Notes: generated by a model not told the origin, from the letters alone. DNA of 27,060 nt from CAZIHO01 sp964538875 (GCA_964538875.1 CAZIHO010000040.1:1-27060); one strand, 5' to 3'; counted from the first letter of the stretch, positions 14,742 through 23,479 are shown. Translations and numbers: made by a program.

Positions 14742-15911
14742 TTAGCGGGCCTGTTCCTGGAGTAGGGTCAGGATCCGTTCGCTGGTGGGCGAGGCATCGG
14801 CCTGGCCCTTGGCACCCTGCACCGTCACCCGGGTTTGGTTGGAACCCTCGGCGGTAAGTTGGATGCGATGCTGGATCTGATCATCAAATTCCTTTTTGCC
14901 CTTCCAGAACGCCAGCTTGGAGAAGAAGCCTTGCTTCTCCTGGGTCTTCAAGGGATCGTCGTAGCGAACCAGGTAATAGCCCTCCTTGCGATCCCGGTCC
15001 TCGACCATGAAACCGACCCGCTCGACGGCGATGCCCACCAAGCGCCAGGAGGCGTTGAGGTCCGCATCGATCATGAGCGCCGCCGCGCCGTCGCGGGTGC
15101 GGATCATATGGGCGCGTTGGGGTCCCCGTCCCTCGGCCTTGGCCAGGGAGGTCTGGGCTTGTTTGTCCGCCACCCCCAGGTACACCATGATGCGGCGCAA
15201 CATCTCGGCTTCCAGGCCCGGATCGGTGGCGCGGGGCACCCAGTAGCTGCTTTGCGTCTCGCCAGTGGTGCCCTTGGACATATCCTCGTCCATGCCCCGG
15301 TGGGTCAGATAAAGATAGGTGGTGCCGCCCCGGCTGCCCGGTTCCAGCCGCACCCGGAATTGATCCCGGGTGGCGGCGGAATGGGCACTATCCAGGACCT
15401 TGCGGAATAGCTCGGTGATGAAGCCCTGCTTGATGTCCGCCCGATTCTCCAGCCAGTCGGTCTTCATGACCCCCAACGCCGGGTCCTGCTCCACCAACAG
15501 CACGCCGTTTTCCCGCCAGAAGGCGATCACCTTGGGCCAAACCTGGTCCGGCTTGGCGTCGATTTCCAGCCAACGCTGTTCGCCGTCCCGCAGCACCCGA
15601 ATATGGTCCAACTGGGGCAACACGCCGCCCGCCGCCAGGCCCGGATCCCCCGCCTTGGCCTTGGACTGCTTATTGAACTGGGAATAGGTGGTGCCACCGG
15701 CGCCGATCTCGGGGATCGGCATGGCGTCGCCGATGGCGCCGCTGCTCAGATCTGGCGGGATTTCCAGGGTATCTTCGGCGGCCCGTTGCTTTTTGTAATC
15801 CACCCGCCGATCCGGCAATACCTCGTCGATCTCCGGGACACTACAGGCCGCCAGGATTCCGACCACCACCCCCATGGCCCAAAATTTGAGCATCCACTTG
15901 AATAGGTTCAT
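14742..15911 (-). CDS. bamC: Outer membrane assembly lipoprotein BamC
   Basis: BamC (NlpB) is a lipoprotein of the BAM complex that inserts beta-barrel proteins into the outer membrane. The 389-residue product (E. coli 344) starts at the ATG at 15911 with a signal ending GILAAC, Cys23 being the lipidation site, then a long unstructured stretch with DYKKQRAAEDTLEIPPDLSS, the BamD-binding tail region that is the most conserved part of the family. Two helix-grip domains follow (about residues 105-240 and 275-385). An upstream open frame to 16289 overlaps dapA and is not used. The dapA-bamC order is the same as in E. coli, with a 71-base spacer. Confidence 0.93.
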   Translation of the reverse strand: MNLFKWMLKFWAMGVVVGILAACSVPEIDEVLPDRRVDYKKQRAAEDTLEIPPDLSSGAIGDAMPIPEIGAGGTTYSQFNKQSKAKAGDPGLAAGGVLPQLDHIRVLRDGEQRWLEIDAKPDQVWPKVIAFWRENGVLLVEQDPALGVMKTDWLENRADIKQGFITELFRKVLDSAHSAATRDQFRVRLEPGSRGGTTYLYLTHRGMDEDMSKGTTGETQSSYWVPRATDPGLEAEMLRRIMVYLGVADKQAQTSLAKAEGRGPQRAHMIRTRDGAAALMIDADLNASWRLVGIAVERVGFMVEDRDRKEGYYLVRYDDPLKTQEKQGFFSKLAFWKGKKEFDDQIQHRIQLTAEGSNQTRVTVQGAKGQADASPTSERILTLLQEQAR

Positions 15912-15982
15912 GCCAATTGCCTGTGTCCTGCTAACTTCGTTAACCGAAAAACCTGAGGCAGCGCCGGCTTGGCCGCGCTCGC

Positions 15983-16858
15983 CTAAATCAACCCGGCCTG
16001 ACGCAGCGCCTCCCGCACCGGCTCCCGGTGGGACTCCGAAAGCCAGGTGAGGGGCAGCCGAATTCCGGGGCTGACCAGACCCATTTCCGCCGCCGCCCAT
16101 TTCACGGGGATGGGGTTGGATTCGACGAACAGATTCTTGTGCAGGGCGCGCAAGCTGGCGTCCAGCGCTTCGGCCTGGCTGCGATCTCCGTCCAGGGCGG
16201 CCTGAATCATCCGATGCATCTGACGCGGCGCCAAGTTGGCGGTGACGCTGATGACGCCATGTCCGCCCCGCAGCACCAGTTCCCGGCAAGTGGCGTCATC
16301 ACCACTGTAGATGGCAAAACCCTCGCCGCACAGGCGGCGGATGCGCTCCACCCGATCCAGATCCCCGGTGGCTTCCTTGATGCCGATGATGTTGGCCACC
16401 ATGGCCAACCGGGCCACGGTTTCCGGCACCATGTCACAGGCGGTGCGCCCCGGCACGTTGTAGAGAATTTGGGGAATATCGACCGCCTCGGCCACCGCCC
16501 GGTGGTGCCGGTACAGGCCCTCCTGGGTCGGCTTGTTGTAATAGGGGGTCACCAGCAAACAGGCATCCGCGCCGGCTTCCTTGGCGCAACGGGTCAGGCG
16601 AATGGCTTCCGAGGTGGCATTGGCGCCGGTGCCGGCGATCACCGGAACCCGCTTGGCCACCGCCACGACCACTTGGCGGATGACCTCGCAATGCTCCTGC
16701 TCGTCCAGGGTGGAGGATTCGCCCGTGGTGCCCACCGCCACGATGGCATCCGTTTCCCTTTCAATATGGAATTCCACCAATCGGCGCAATGCTTCTCCAT
16801 CAAGACGGCCGTCCTCGAACATCGGCGTAATCAGCGCCACCATGCTGCCGCGAAACAT
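15983..16858 (-). CDS. dapA: 4-hydroxy-tetrahydrodipicolinate synthase
   Basis: DapA condenses pyruvate with aspartate semialdehyde, the first committed step to diaminopimelate and lysine. With the ATG at 16858 the protein has 291 residues (E. coli 292) and every catalytic residue sits at the E. coli position: Thr44 and Thr45 in GTTGES, Tyr133 and Arg138 in YNVPGRT, and the Schiff-base Lys161 in IGIKEATGDL. The site AGGAGA lies seven bases upstream, which rules out the open-frame ATG at 16885. It precedes bamC in the same direction. Identification is firm. Confidence 0.97.
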   Translation of the reverse strand: MFRGSMVALITPMFEDGRLDGEALRRLVEFHIERETDAIVAVGTTGESSTLDEQEHCEVIRQVVVAVAKRVPVIAGTGANATSEAIRLTRCAKEAGADACLLVTPYYNKPTQEGLYRHHRAVAEAVDIPQILYNVPGRTACDMVPETVARLAMVANIIGIKEATGDLDRVERIRRLCGEGFAIYSGDDATCRELVLRGGHGVISVTANLAPRQMHRMIQAALDGDRSQAEALDASLRALHKNLFVESNPIPVKWAAAEMGLVSPGIRLPLTWLSESHREPVREALRQAGLI

Positions 16859-16865
16859 TCGATTA

Positions 16866-16871
16866 TCTCCT
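16866..16871 (-). promoter_or_regulatory. Shine-Dalgarno deciding the dapA start
   Basis: The minus strand reads AGGAGA, then seven bases, then the ATG at 16858. The site lies inside the nine-codon extension that the more upstream ATG (16885) would add, so it selects the shorter form. Confidence 0.75.
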
Positions 16872-16945
16872 ATCGGCCCAACCAACCGGGGGTGAATAGT
16901 AGCCCGGCGTTGCCTCGCAGCACAAGGAAAGCGGCCGCTTGCAGC

Positions 16946-17743
16946 CTAGCGCCGGCTGGCGGCCCGCCAAGCGCGCCAGACCTTATACAAGGGCGTCAAG
17001 CTCATGCGCCGATCCAGTACCGGGAATCCGGCCGCTTCCAATTCGTCCAACAGGGCGTCGCGCAGGCTGGTCAACACCGCCACTGGGGGCACTCCGGCGG
17101 CGGCCCGGCGCGCTTGCCGGACCAGGTCCCGGGACTGGCTCGCCAACTGCCCGAGCACCGGCGTCAGGGCAGTGCCCTGGTTCCCGTGAATCTGGTCGGC
17201 GGGCCAGAGGTCCCGGGGCAGACAGGGCCGATGCCGCCGTGCCTGGGGTCCCAAATCCCGGATCCGGCACACCAAGCCAGCGTAGGCGCCGAGTTGGCGT
17301 AAGGCGCGGATCTGGTCCCGGTCATCAACCCCGATGATCCGCCCCAGCAGCTCGAATAGACTGCCCTGATCCCGCTCCGTATGTTCCATCAACTCGATGA
17401 AATCGCCGGGCCGCCAGCCCCGCGCTTCGATTTCGGCGCCGTCCGCCATGGCCACCAGGGGTTCCGGGGTCAGGTCACCGGCCCTCAACGCTGGCGCCAT
17501 GGCCTGGGACAGGGGGTGCTCGGCCCGCCCGGACCTGGCCCGCTCCAGTTCATCCCGCCACCACTGTAACTTGAGGCGAGCCACGCCGGGGTCCCGGCAA
17601 TCCACCAGCACGTCCCGCTGTTCCTGATGCCAAGCCAGCACCAGGGTTAGCAGCCGGCGCCGCGCCGGGGGACTGAACCGCACGGCGTAATAGGCCGAGG
17701 AGCCGAGCGCCGTGACCGGGTGGCTAAACTCCTCAGGGGCCAT
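16946..17743 (-). CDS. Squalene/phytoene synthase-like protein lacking catalytic Asp motifs
   Basis: The 265-residue helical protein is related to the squalene/phytoene synthase superfamily and most like its NDUFAF6-type branch, with YYAVRFSPPARRRLLTLVLA at the N-terminus and LKLQWWRDELERA, then HPLSQAM. True synthases carry two aspartate-rich motifs (DxxxD) for diphosphate-bound magnesium. Where the first should follow the LVLAWH segment there is QEQRDVLVDC, and the second region reads AYAGLVCRIRDLGPQARR, so neither is intact. A catalytic synthase is therefore unlikely. It starts six bases after the HAD phosphatase stop, so it is probably in the mtaD-ubiG transcript. Function unknown. Confidence 0.82.
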   Translation of the reverse strand: MAPEEFSHPVTALGSSAYYAVRFSPPARRRLLTLVLAWHQEQRDVLVDCRDPGVARLKLQWWRDELERARSGRAEHPLSQAMAPALRAGDLTPEPLVAMADGAEIEARGWRPGDFIELMEHTERDQGSLFELLGRIIGVDDRDQIRALRQLGAYAGLVCRIRDLGPQARRHRPCLPRDLWPADQIHGNQGTALTPVLGQLASQSRDLVRQARRAAAGVPPVAVLTSLRDALLDELEAAGFPVLDRRMSLTPLYKVWRAWRAASRR

Positions 17744-17749
17744 CCAGAC

Positions 17750-18418
17750 CTAGGAATCCAGCCAATCCAGCAAGTCCAGGGGATGCTCGATCAGACCATC
17801 GGCACCCCAGGTCTCGGGCTGATCCTGGTCCCCCAGGTAACCGAACAGGGCTACCAGGGTGCGGGTGCCAGCACTCCGGCCCGCTTCGACATCCCGTTCC
17901 GCATCCCCCAGATACCAGCAGGATTGGGTGGAACGGCCCAGCAGACGACAGGCATGCCGCACCGGCTCTGGATGGGGCTTGAGGTGCGGCGTGGTGTCGC
18001 CGGACACCACGCAACCGGCCCGGTCCCACACACCCAGGGCGCGGACCAGGGGTTCCGTGAGCCAGGCCGGCTTGTTGGTGACGATCCCCCAGGGCACCGC
18101 CCGGGACTCCAGGGCCGCCAACAACTCGGCAAAACCGGGAAACATGCGCGTGTCTTGGGCCACATGGTCCCGGTAGATAGCAAGGTAGGTTTCCCGCAAT
18201 TCCGCGAAGCCTGGCTCGCCGGGCACCAGCCCAAAGCCCAATTTGAGCAAGGCATTGCCCCCGTGGGACGCGTGGGGCCGGATCAGTGCCAAAGGCAGGG
18301 GCGGCCGGCCCTCGGATTTCAACAACTGATTGAGGGCGAAGGCCAGATCCGGCGCCGTGTCGGCAAAGGTGCCGTCCAGGTCGAACAGCACCGAGGCTTG
18401 GTCGAGGGTGCTAGGCAT
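17750..18418 (-). CDS. HAD-family phosphatase, MupP/Gph type
   Basis: The 222-residue HAD hydrolase has motif I VLFDLDGTFADTAPD, motif II VTNKPAWLTEP, the motif III lysine in HLKPHPEP, and motif IV YLGDAERDVEAGRSAG. Phosphoglycolate phosphatase (Gph) and N-acetylmuramate 6-phosphate phosphatase (MupP) share this pattern. The location directly after ubiG and next to mtaD matches Pseudomonas mupP, and the late WGADGLIEHPLDLLDWL resembles MupP, so peptidoglycan recycling is my first choice, with Gph second. The start ATG overlaps the ubiG stop by eight bases. No AmgK or MurU gene is in the window to confirm it. Confidence 0.88.
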   Translation of the reverse strand: MPSTLDQASVLFDLDGTFADTAPDLAFALNQLLKSEGRPPLPLALIRPHASHGGNALLKLGFGLVPGEPGFAELRETYLAIYRDHVAQDTRMFPGFAELLAALESRAVPWGIVTNKPAWLTEPLVRALGVWDRAGCVVSGDTTPHLKPHPEPVRHACRLLGRSTQSCWYLGDAERDVEAGRSAGTRTLVALFGYLGDQDQPETWGADGLIEHPLDLLDWLDS

Positions 18419-19133
18419 CCACGTCCTTTTGGGTGGCCAATAGATAGTTGACGTCGATATCCCGGCCCAGGGAATAGATTTGGGTGAAGGGGTTGTAGGC
18501 CAACCCCGTCAGGTCCCGGCCTTGGAGCCCGGCTTGCCGGGTCCAGGCCGCCAGCTCCGACGGACGGATGAATTTGGCGAAGTCGTGGGTGCCCTTGGGC
18601 AACAGGCGCAACAGATATTCGGCGCCGATGATGGCGAACAGGTAGGACTTGGGGTTGCGGTTCAGGGTTGAAAACACCACCCACCCTCCGGGGCGCGCCA
18701 AGCGGGCGCAGGCCCGCACCACGGACGCCGGGTCCGGGACATGCTCCAGCATTTCCATGCACACCACCCGGTCGAAGGAGCCGGGCTGCTGGTCGGCCAG
18801 GGTTTCCACCGCCACCCGCCGGTATTCCACCGGCACGCCAGATTCCAGGGCGTGCAGTTCCGCCACCTTGAGGGGCGCCTCGCCCAGGTCGATGCCCAGC
18901 ACCTGGGCGCCCCGCTGGGCCATGGCCTCGGACAGAATGCCGCCGCCACAGCCCACGTCCAGGACGCGGGTACCGGCCAGGGGCGCCAGACGGTCCAGAT
19001 AATCGAGACGCAACGGGTTGATCTCGTGCAACGGCTTGAATTCGCTGTCCGGATCCCACCAGCGGGCGGCCAGGGCGGCGAATTTGCGGATCTCGGCGGG
19101 ATCCACGTTAGGGGTGGATTCGGACATGGACAT
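18411..19133 (-). CDS. ubiG: Bifunctional 2-polyprenyl-6-hydroxyphenol / 3-demethylubiquinol O-methyltransferase
   Basis: UbiG performs both O-methylations of ubiquinone biosynthesis at the inner membrane. The product from the ATG at 19133 has 240 residues, equal to E. coli. Family marks are FAALAARWWDPDSEFKPLHE, the SAM-binding VLDVGCGGGILSEAMAQRG, EMLEHVPDP, and NRNPKSYLFAIIGAEYLLR. A GTG at 19136 and an ATG at 19127 are also possible starts; GGTGA precedes the latter closely. It follows mtaD by 27 bases and overlaps the HAD phosphatase gene. Ubiquinone production implies respiratory growth. Confidence 0.97.
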   Translation of the reverse strand: MSMSESTPNVDPAEIRKFAALAARWWDPDSEFKPLHEINPLRLDYLDRLAPLAGTRVLDVGCGGGILSEAMAQRGAQVLGIDLGEAPLKVAELHALESGVPVEYRRVAVETLADQQPGSFDRVVCMEMLEHVPDPASVVRACARLARPGGWVVFSTLNRNPKSYLFAIIGAEYLLRLLPKGTHDFAKFIRPSELAAWTRQAGLQGRDLTGLAYNPFTQIYSLGRDIDVNYLLATQKDVDA

Positions 19134-19160
19134 CACCGGCGGCAGGAACTTGAAGGCGGA

Positions 19161-20489
19161 TTATAACCCGCCGCTGGAACCGCCGATGCGCTCCCGCCAG
19201 GCGGCCGCCTTGGCCAGGATCTCGCGGGTATCCAGTTGGGTGGGTTGCCGGTCCTTGAGCAGCCGGCGCCCCGCGACCCAGACTTCCCGCACCTGATCCC
19301 GCCCACAGGCGTACACCAACTGGGACACCGGGTGGTACAGGGGTTGGGTCTCCGGCCGGTCCAGGTCCAAGGCCACTAGGTCGGCGGACTTGCCCACCTC
19401 TAGTGAGCCGATTTCCGCCTCCAATCCCAACGCCCGGGCGCCCTGGATGGTAGCCATGCGCAGCGCGGTCTGGGCCGGTAACGCCGCCGCGTCGCCGCTA
19501 GCGCCCTTGGCCAACAGGGCCGCGGTCCGCATCTCGCCGAATAGATCCAGGTCATTGTTACTGGCGGCGCCGTCGGTGCCCAGAGCACAGTTAACGCCGG
19601 CTGGCATTAGACCCGTGGCCACGGGACAGGTGCCGCTGGCCAGCTTGAGGTTGGATTCCGGACAGTGGGCCACCTGCACACCGGCGGCGGCGATGGCGGA
19701 GATTTCATCCGGCTCCAATTGGGTCATATGTACCGCCACCAAACGGGGCGACAGCAAGCCCAACTCGCCCAGCCGCGCCAGGGGCCGCCGGCCGTGAGCG
19801 GCCAGACTCTGGGCTACCTCGTCCTGGGTCTCGTGGACGTGCATATGAATCGACAGGTCCAATTCCTCGGCCAAGGTCACCACCCGTTCCAGGGGGCCAT
19901 CCGACACCGAATAGGGCGCGTGGGGGGCGAACGCGGTGCGGACGCGAGGATGCTCCCGATACTGGTCCTGTACCGCCAAGCCCCGGTGCAAATAGGCCTC
20001 CGCCCCATCCGCCCACACGCTCGGCGAATCCAGCAGGATCAGGCCAATCACCGCCCGCATACCCGCCGCTGCCACCGCCTTGGCGGTCACGTCCGGGAAA
20101 AAATACATGTCGTTGAAACAGGTGGTGCCGCTCCGCAGCATCTCCAACAACGCCAGTTGGGTACCGTCGTGGACAAAGGCCTCGTTGACCCAGCGGGCTT
20201 CCGTGGGCCAGATATGCCCATTCAGCCAGGTCATCAGCGGCAGATCGTCGGCTAACCCCCGCAGCAGGCTCATGGCCGCATGGGTGTGGGCGTTGATGAG
20301 GCCGGGAATCAGGGCATGCCCCGGCAGGTCCACCACCTCCCGCGCCTGGACCTGCCCGATAGCCTCGGCACGGGGCAGAATGGCTCGCACCCGGCCCTGG
20401 TCGATGGCCAAGCTATGGCGGAACAGCACCCGGTTGTCCGGGTCCACCGGGATGATCCAATCGGCATGGATCAGGGTATCTGCGTGCAC
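19161..20489 (-). CDS. mtaD: Methylthioadenosine / S-adenosylhomocysteine deaminase (TRZ/ATZ family)
   Basis: The 442-residue amidohydrolase has the metal site NAHTHAAMSLLRG (His68, His70), HMHVHET, HCPESNLKLASG and LGTDGAASNNDLDLFGEM, the complete TRZ/ATZ pattern. In Pseudomonas the protein at this locus deaminates 5'-methylthioadenosine to methylthioinosine for methionine salvage; related enzymes use S-adenosylhomocysteine. The mtaD-ubiG-HAD order matches PA3170-PA3172 of P. aeruginosa. The start is GTG at 20489, preceded by a near-perfect AGGAGGG. It is likely the first gene of the leftward block, divergent from the YihY gene across 150 bases. Confidence 0.92.
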   Translation of the reverse strand: MHADTLIHADWIIPVDPDNRVLFRHSLAIDQGRVRAILPRAEAIGQVQAREVVDLPGHALIPGLINAHTHAAMSLLRGLADDLPLMTWLNGHIWPTEARWVNEAFVHDGTQLALLEMLRSGTTCFNDMYFFPDVTAKAVAAAGMRAVIGLILLDSPSVWADGAEAYLHRGLAVQDQYREHPRVRTAFAPHAPYSVSDGPLERVVTLAEELDLSIHMHVHETQDEVAQSLAAHGRRPLARLGELGLLSPRLVAVHMTQLEPDEISAIAAAGVQVAHCPESNLKLASGTCPVATGLMPAGVNCALGTDGAASNNDLDLFGEMRTAALLAKGASGDAAALPAQTALRMATIQGARALGLEAEIGSLEVGKSADLVALDLDRPETQPLYHPVSQLVYACGRDQVREVWVAGRRLLKDRQPTQLDTREILAKAAAWRERIGGSSGGL

Positions 20490-20493
20490 GGCA

Positions 20494-20500
20494 CCCTCCT
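20494..20500 (-). promoter_or_regulatory. Shine-Dalgarno of mtaD (GTG start)
   Basis: AGGAGGG on the minus strand lies four bases before the GTG at 20489. It is the strongest ribosome site in the leftward block and confirms the non-ATG start. Confidence 0.75.
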
Positions 20501-20639
20501 GCGCGGGGTCGAAAACGCAACTCTGCCACAGGGGCGTCCGTTCTGGTAGAGCCGGGACCCGGCTGACCTGTCAGGGGCGGGGATTCCACTAGGGATTGTG
20601 GTAAATTGAGTCCCAAACAATGGTCTGGAGAAAACCGGC

Positions 20640-21932
20640 ATGGGCTCCCTGTTGACCGAGGTGCTGAGCAGACCCTTCCTGCAACGGGCTTGGGGCACAG
20701 TACGCCTGTTCCTGACCAGAGTCGGGCGCTTTTTGCACCTGCTGGCGCACCGCTTCGTCCAGGACGGCGGTCTGCACCACACCGCGTCCCTGACCTATAC
20801 CACCCTGCTGTCCCTGGTCCCCCTCATGACCGTCAGCCTGGCCCTATTTTCCGCCTTTCCGGTTGGGGAACGGGTGGCGGAGCGGGTGCAGGATTTTGTT
20901 TTCAAGAATTTCGTACCCGCGTCCAGCGAAGTCATCCACACCTATCTGATCCAATTCAGTGACAAGGCGTCCCGCTTGACCGGCACCGGCACCCTGTTCC
21001 TGGTAGTGGTGGCGGTCCTAATGATGGCCAACATCGACCAGGCCCTGAACACCATTTGGCAGGTGCGCCGGCGCCGCAAACCCCTGAGTCTGTTCATGGT
21101 GTATTGGGCGATTCTATCCCTAGGACCCATCCTAATGGGCATTAGCGTCGCCATCAGTTCCTATCTGATGTCCATCACGCCGCTACTGACCGCCGCTACC
21201 AGTCTGGAAGTCCAGGGCACCGGCGTGCTGAGCCTAATGCCACCCCTGGCTTCCGCCCTGGCCTTCACCCTCCTTTACATCCTGGTTCCCAACCGCACCG
21301 TGCCCCTGGGCCACGCCCTGGCCGGCGGACTGTTGGCCACCCTGCTGTTCGAGTTGGCCAAGGAGGGATTCGCCGCTTTCATCACCGCCTTTCCCACCTA
21401 CGAGGCCATCTACGGCGCCCTGGCGACCGTGCCTGTATTCCTGATCTGGATTTACCTTTCCTGGCTGGTGACCCTGCTGGGTGCAGAATTCACCTACTGC
21501 TTAGGTATTTATCGTGATATCTGGCGTCCTGATAGGGGCGGCGCCGGCAATGATCTGCTGTTGGCGTACCGGGTCTTGGGCGCCCTCTGGGACGGCCAGC
21601 GCCAGGGACAGGGTCTGGCTATCGAACGGCTGCTGGAACAGGAACCGGGCCACCCGGAAGCGGAACTGGAACAATTGCTGATGCAGCTGGAAAAGGCCCG
21701 CCTAGTGTTACGGGGCGAGCGCGGGGAATGGATTCTGGTCCGGGACCTGCGTCAAGTGAGCCTGCTGGACTTGTTCCGCACCGGCCCCTTTCTGTTGCCG
21801 GAATCGCCCGCCAGCCGGTCCCCGGAGCTGGATCCCCTGCTCGCCGCCATGGAACAGGATTTGGAACGCTCCCTCGCGGTGCCGCTGGACACCCTTTATC
21901 AACAGCGTTCCGGGAGCCTGCACCAGGCATAG
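20640..21932 (+). CDS. YihY/BrkB-family inner-membrane protein with C-terminal extension
   Basis: The 430-residue product has an N-terminal cytoplasmic part, about six membrane helices (residues roughly 50-290), and the family blocks DGGLHHTASLTYTTLLSLVP, MMANIDQALNTIW, LIWIYLSWLVTLLGAEFTYC. E. coli YihY, earlier taken for RNase BN, is about 290 residues and its role is unclear; BrkB of Bordetella was linked to serum resistance. Here about 130 further cytoplasmic residues follow, with a winged-helix-like pattern (LLAYRVLGALWDGQ, LLMQLEKARLVLRG). That extension is known in many gammaproteobacterial members. GGAG lies nine bases before the ATG. It converges on the PilZ-like gene. Confidence 0.93.
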   Translation: MGSLLTEVLSRPFLQRAWGTVRLFLTRVGRFLHLLAHRFVQDGGLHHTASLTYTTLLSLVPLMTVSLALFSAFPVGERVAERVQDFVFKNFVPASSEVIHTYLIQFSDKASRLTGTGTLFLVVVAVLMMANIDQALNTIWQVRRRRKPLSLFMVYWAILSLGPILMGISVAISSYLMSITPLLTAATSLEVQGTGVLSLMPPLASALAFTLLYILVPNRTVPLGHALAGGLLATLLFELAKEGFAAFITAFPTYEAIYGALATVPVFLIWIYLSWLVTLLGAEFTYCLGIYRDIWRPDRGGAGNDLLLAYRVLGALWDGQRQGQGLAIERLLEQEPGHPEAELEQLLMQLEKARLVLRGERGEWILVRDLRQVSLLDLFRTGPFLLPESPASRSPELDPLLAAMEQDLERSLAVPLDTLYQQRSGSLHQA

Positions 21933-21958
21933 GCCCCGCGGCTGGCCGCCTTACCGGA

Positions 21959-23479
21959 TCAGCGGCTTTTGACCTGGAAGCGAAAGCGGTCAAAACTGGG
22001 CGTGGACTCCACCAACTGATCCACGGCGATCACCGCAGCGGGCTCCCCCTGGGGCACTAGAAATTCCCGTCCGGGACGACTGATGCCCGGGGAGACTAGA
22101 ATGCTACTCGCGGATAGACGATCTGGCCGGTAGATCCACAGCGCCGGAAAGGTATTGGCGTTACCCCGGATGCGAACTGCGATGGGTTTCACCACGCCGC
22201 GCACGAACTGGACCCCGACCACCTGCCGCTCCGGTTCCACTTGCCGCAAATGGCGGACGATACCCACTTGCCAGTCCCGGACCCCGCCGGGTTGCTGCTC
22301 CTTCATCAACACCACCTGCCCCACCTGAGTCGCGGTAGCGGTCTCCGTATCCAGTTGCACGCAACATCCGCCAACGCTCCAATTGAGTTGCAAAGCCTGT
22401 TGATCCGCCCCGGCATCCAGTACCCCCGGACCGGACCCGGAGGCAACCCCATCCAGCCATTGACTGACCAGCCCCAACCCGGCCCAAAAACGAATCCAAG
22501 TTTCACAGGGTTCCCGCGGTGACCGGCGTTCCGGCCGGGTGTGCCAGGCGACCAACATTCGCATCAACAACTGCTCAACGCTAACTCCTGGTAGCGGCGG
22601 GATGTCAAGAATATAGGGTGTGCCTAGTTCTGATATGCGCTTTAGATCGAGGTGTACTTGGCGGCTGATCCCCAGCACATTGAAAAACCGGAAGCGCGCC
22701 GGGTCTTGGGGAGTGTCGCTGTCCGCCAGGGGTAAGGAACCTACCCGGCCCTCCAGATCCAGGACAAAGCGACCGCCCGGACCGGCATTCTGGTCCAGGG
22801 GCTCAACGGTCGCGGCGTCGGCGTGGGTATCAAAATAATCGAAACAGGCCCGCGCCTCGCCCGGCACCAATCGGGCCGGGTCCAGCAGCCGGAGCAGAAA
22901 AATCCGCTTGACTTGATGGGCGATGGTTCCCCAGGCCCCATCCTTGATATCCGGATCCTCGACCTGGGTTTCGTGGAGTTGCTCCCGTTCCGCGTTGCGA
23001 TACAGGGCGAGAAGCTCGCGCCAACTGTCGGTGATCTGGGTGTCGTACTCCTCAAAGGCAAAAAACATCTCCAACGACAGGTATTTGGCCGCAAAGTACA
23101 GACTGGTCAGCAGCCTCTGGCGATTCTGCAACCAGCCAGATTGAGCCATGATTTCGTTGACCAGCCGCTTATAGCCATAGGCCATTTCTATCATCAACTG
23201 GCGGAGTTCGCCGCTGGTTGGCGCGTCAACTTCGTCCCGGGCTAGGTGGATCAACCGGGCGCAAGGGACCCGGTACTCCGCCAGAATCTCCGCCCGGGTG
23301 GCGGCTCGCTCCGGAAAACGGTTGAGCAACACCAGGGCGCGCACCAGACTTTGGCAAACCCGTCCCGGTTCCCCAAGGGACAGCTCCGCGATCCAGGCGC
23401 GTGCGCCAACCGCGTCCATCTCACCCCCGCGCTTGGCGCTGGGGTCCAGGGCCGGTACCGTGAACAAGGGCGTCGTCAT
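21959..23479 (-). CDS. Cytoplasmic protein with a C-terminal PilZ-like domain
   Basis: The 506-residue protein has no signal peptide or membrane helix. Residues 1-310 are mostly helical (LIHLARDEVDAPTSGELRQL, YKRLVNEIMAQSGW, SWRELLALYRNAEREQ) and resemble no domain I can name. Residues of about 361-436 look like a PilZ beta-barrel: LNWSVGGCCVQL contains the N-x-S-x-x-G motif (366-371), and DWQVGIVRHLRQVEPERQVVGVQFV is the usual later strand pattern. The upstream RxxxR arginine motif of canonical c-di-GMP binders is missing, so ligand binding is uncertain. It is read alone, divergent from the TlpA-like gene and convergent with the YihY gene. The function is not known; a signalling or surface-regulation role is only a guess. 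Confidence 0.78.
   Translation of the reverse strand: MTTPLFTVPALDPSAKRGGEMDAVGARAWIAELSLGEPGRVCQSLVRALVLLNRFPERAATRAEILAEYRVPCARLIHLARDEVDAPTSGELRQLMIEMAYGYKRLVNEIMAQSGWLQNRQRLLTSLYFAAKYLSLEMFFAFEEYDTQITDSWRELLALYRNAEREQLHETQVEDPDIKDGAWGTIAHQVKRIFLLRLLDPARLVPGEARACFDYFDTHADAATVEPLDQNAGPGGRFVLDLEGRVGSLPLADSDTPQDPARFRFFNVLGISRQVHLDLKRISELGTPYILDIPPLPGVSVEQLLMRMLVAWHTRPERRSPREPCETWIRFWAGLGLVSQWLDGVASGSGPGVLDAGADQQALQLNWSVGGCCVQLDTETATATQVGQVVLMKEQQPGGVRDWQVGIVRHLRQVEPERQVVGVQFVRGVVKPIAVRIRGNANTFPALWIYRPDRLSASSILVSPGISRPGREFLVPQGEPAAVIAVDQLVESTPSFDRFRFQVKSR

Noticed and set aside
16929..16940. 12-base palindrome AAGCGGCCGCTT between dapA and the squalene-synthase-like gene
   Set aside because: It is short, has no loop for a stable hairpin, and GC-rich palindromes of this size are expected by chance.
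16028..17302. 424-codon rightward ORF antisense to dapA and the squalene-synthase-like gene
   Set aside because: It crosses two real genes and lacks any recognisable domain; long antisense frames are common in GC-rich DNA.
17720..18451. 243-codon rightward ORF over the HAD phosphatase gene
   Set aside because: It is the antisense shadow of a gene with complete HAD motifs.
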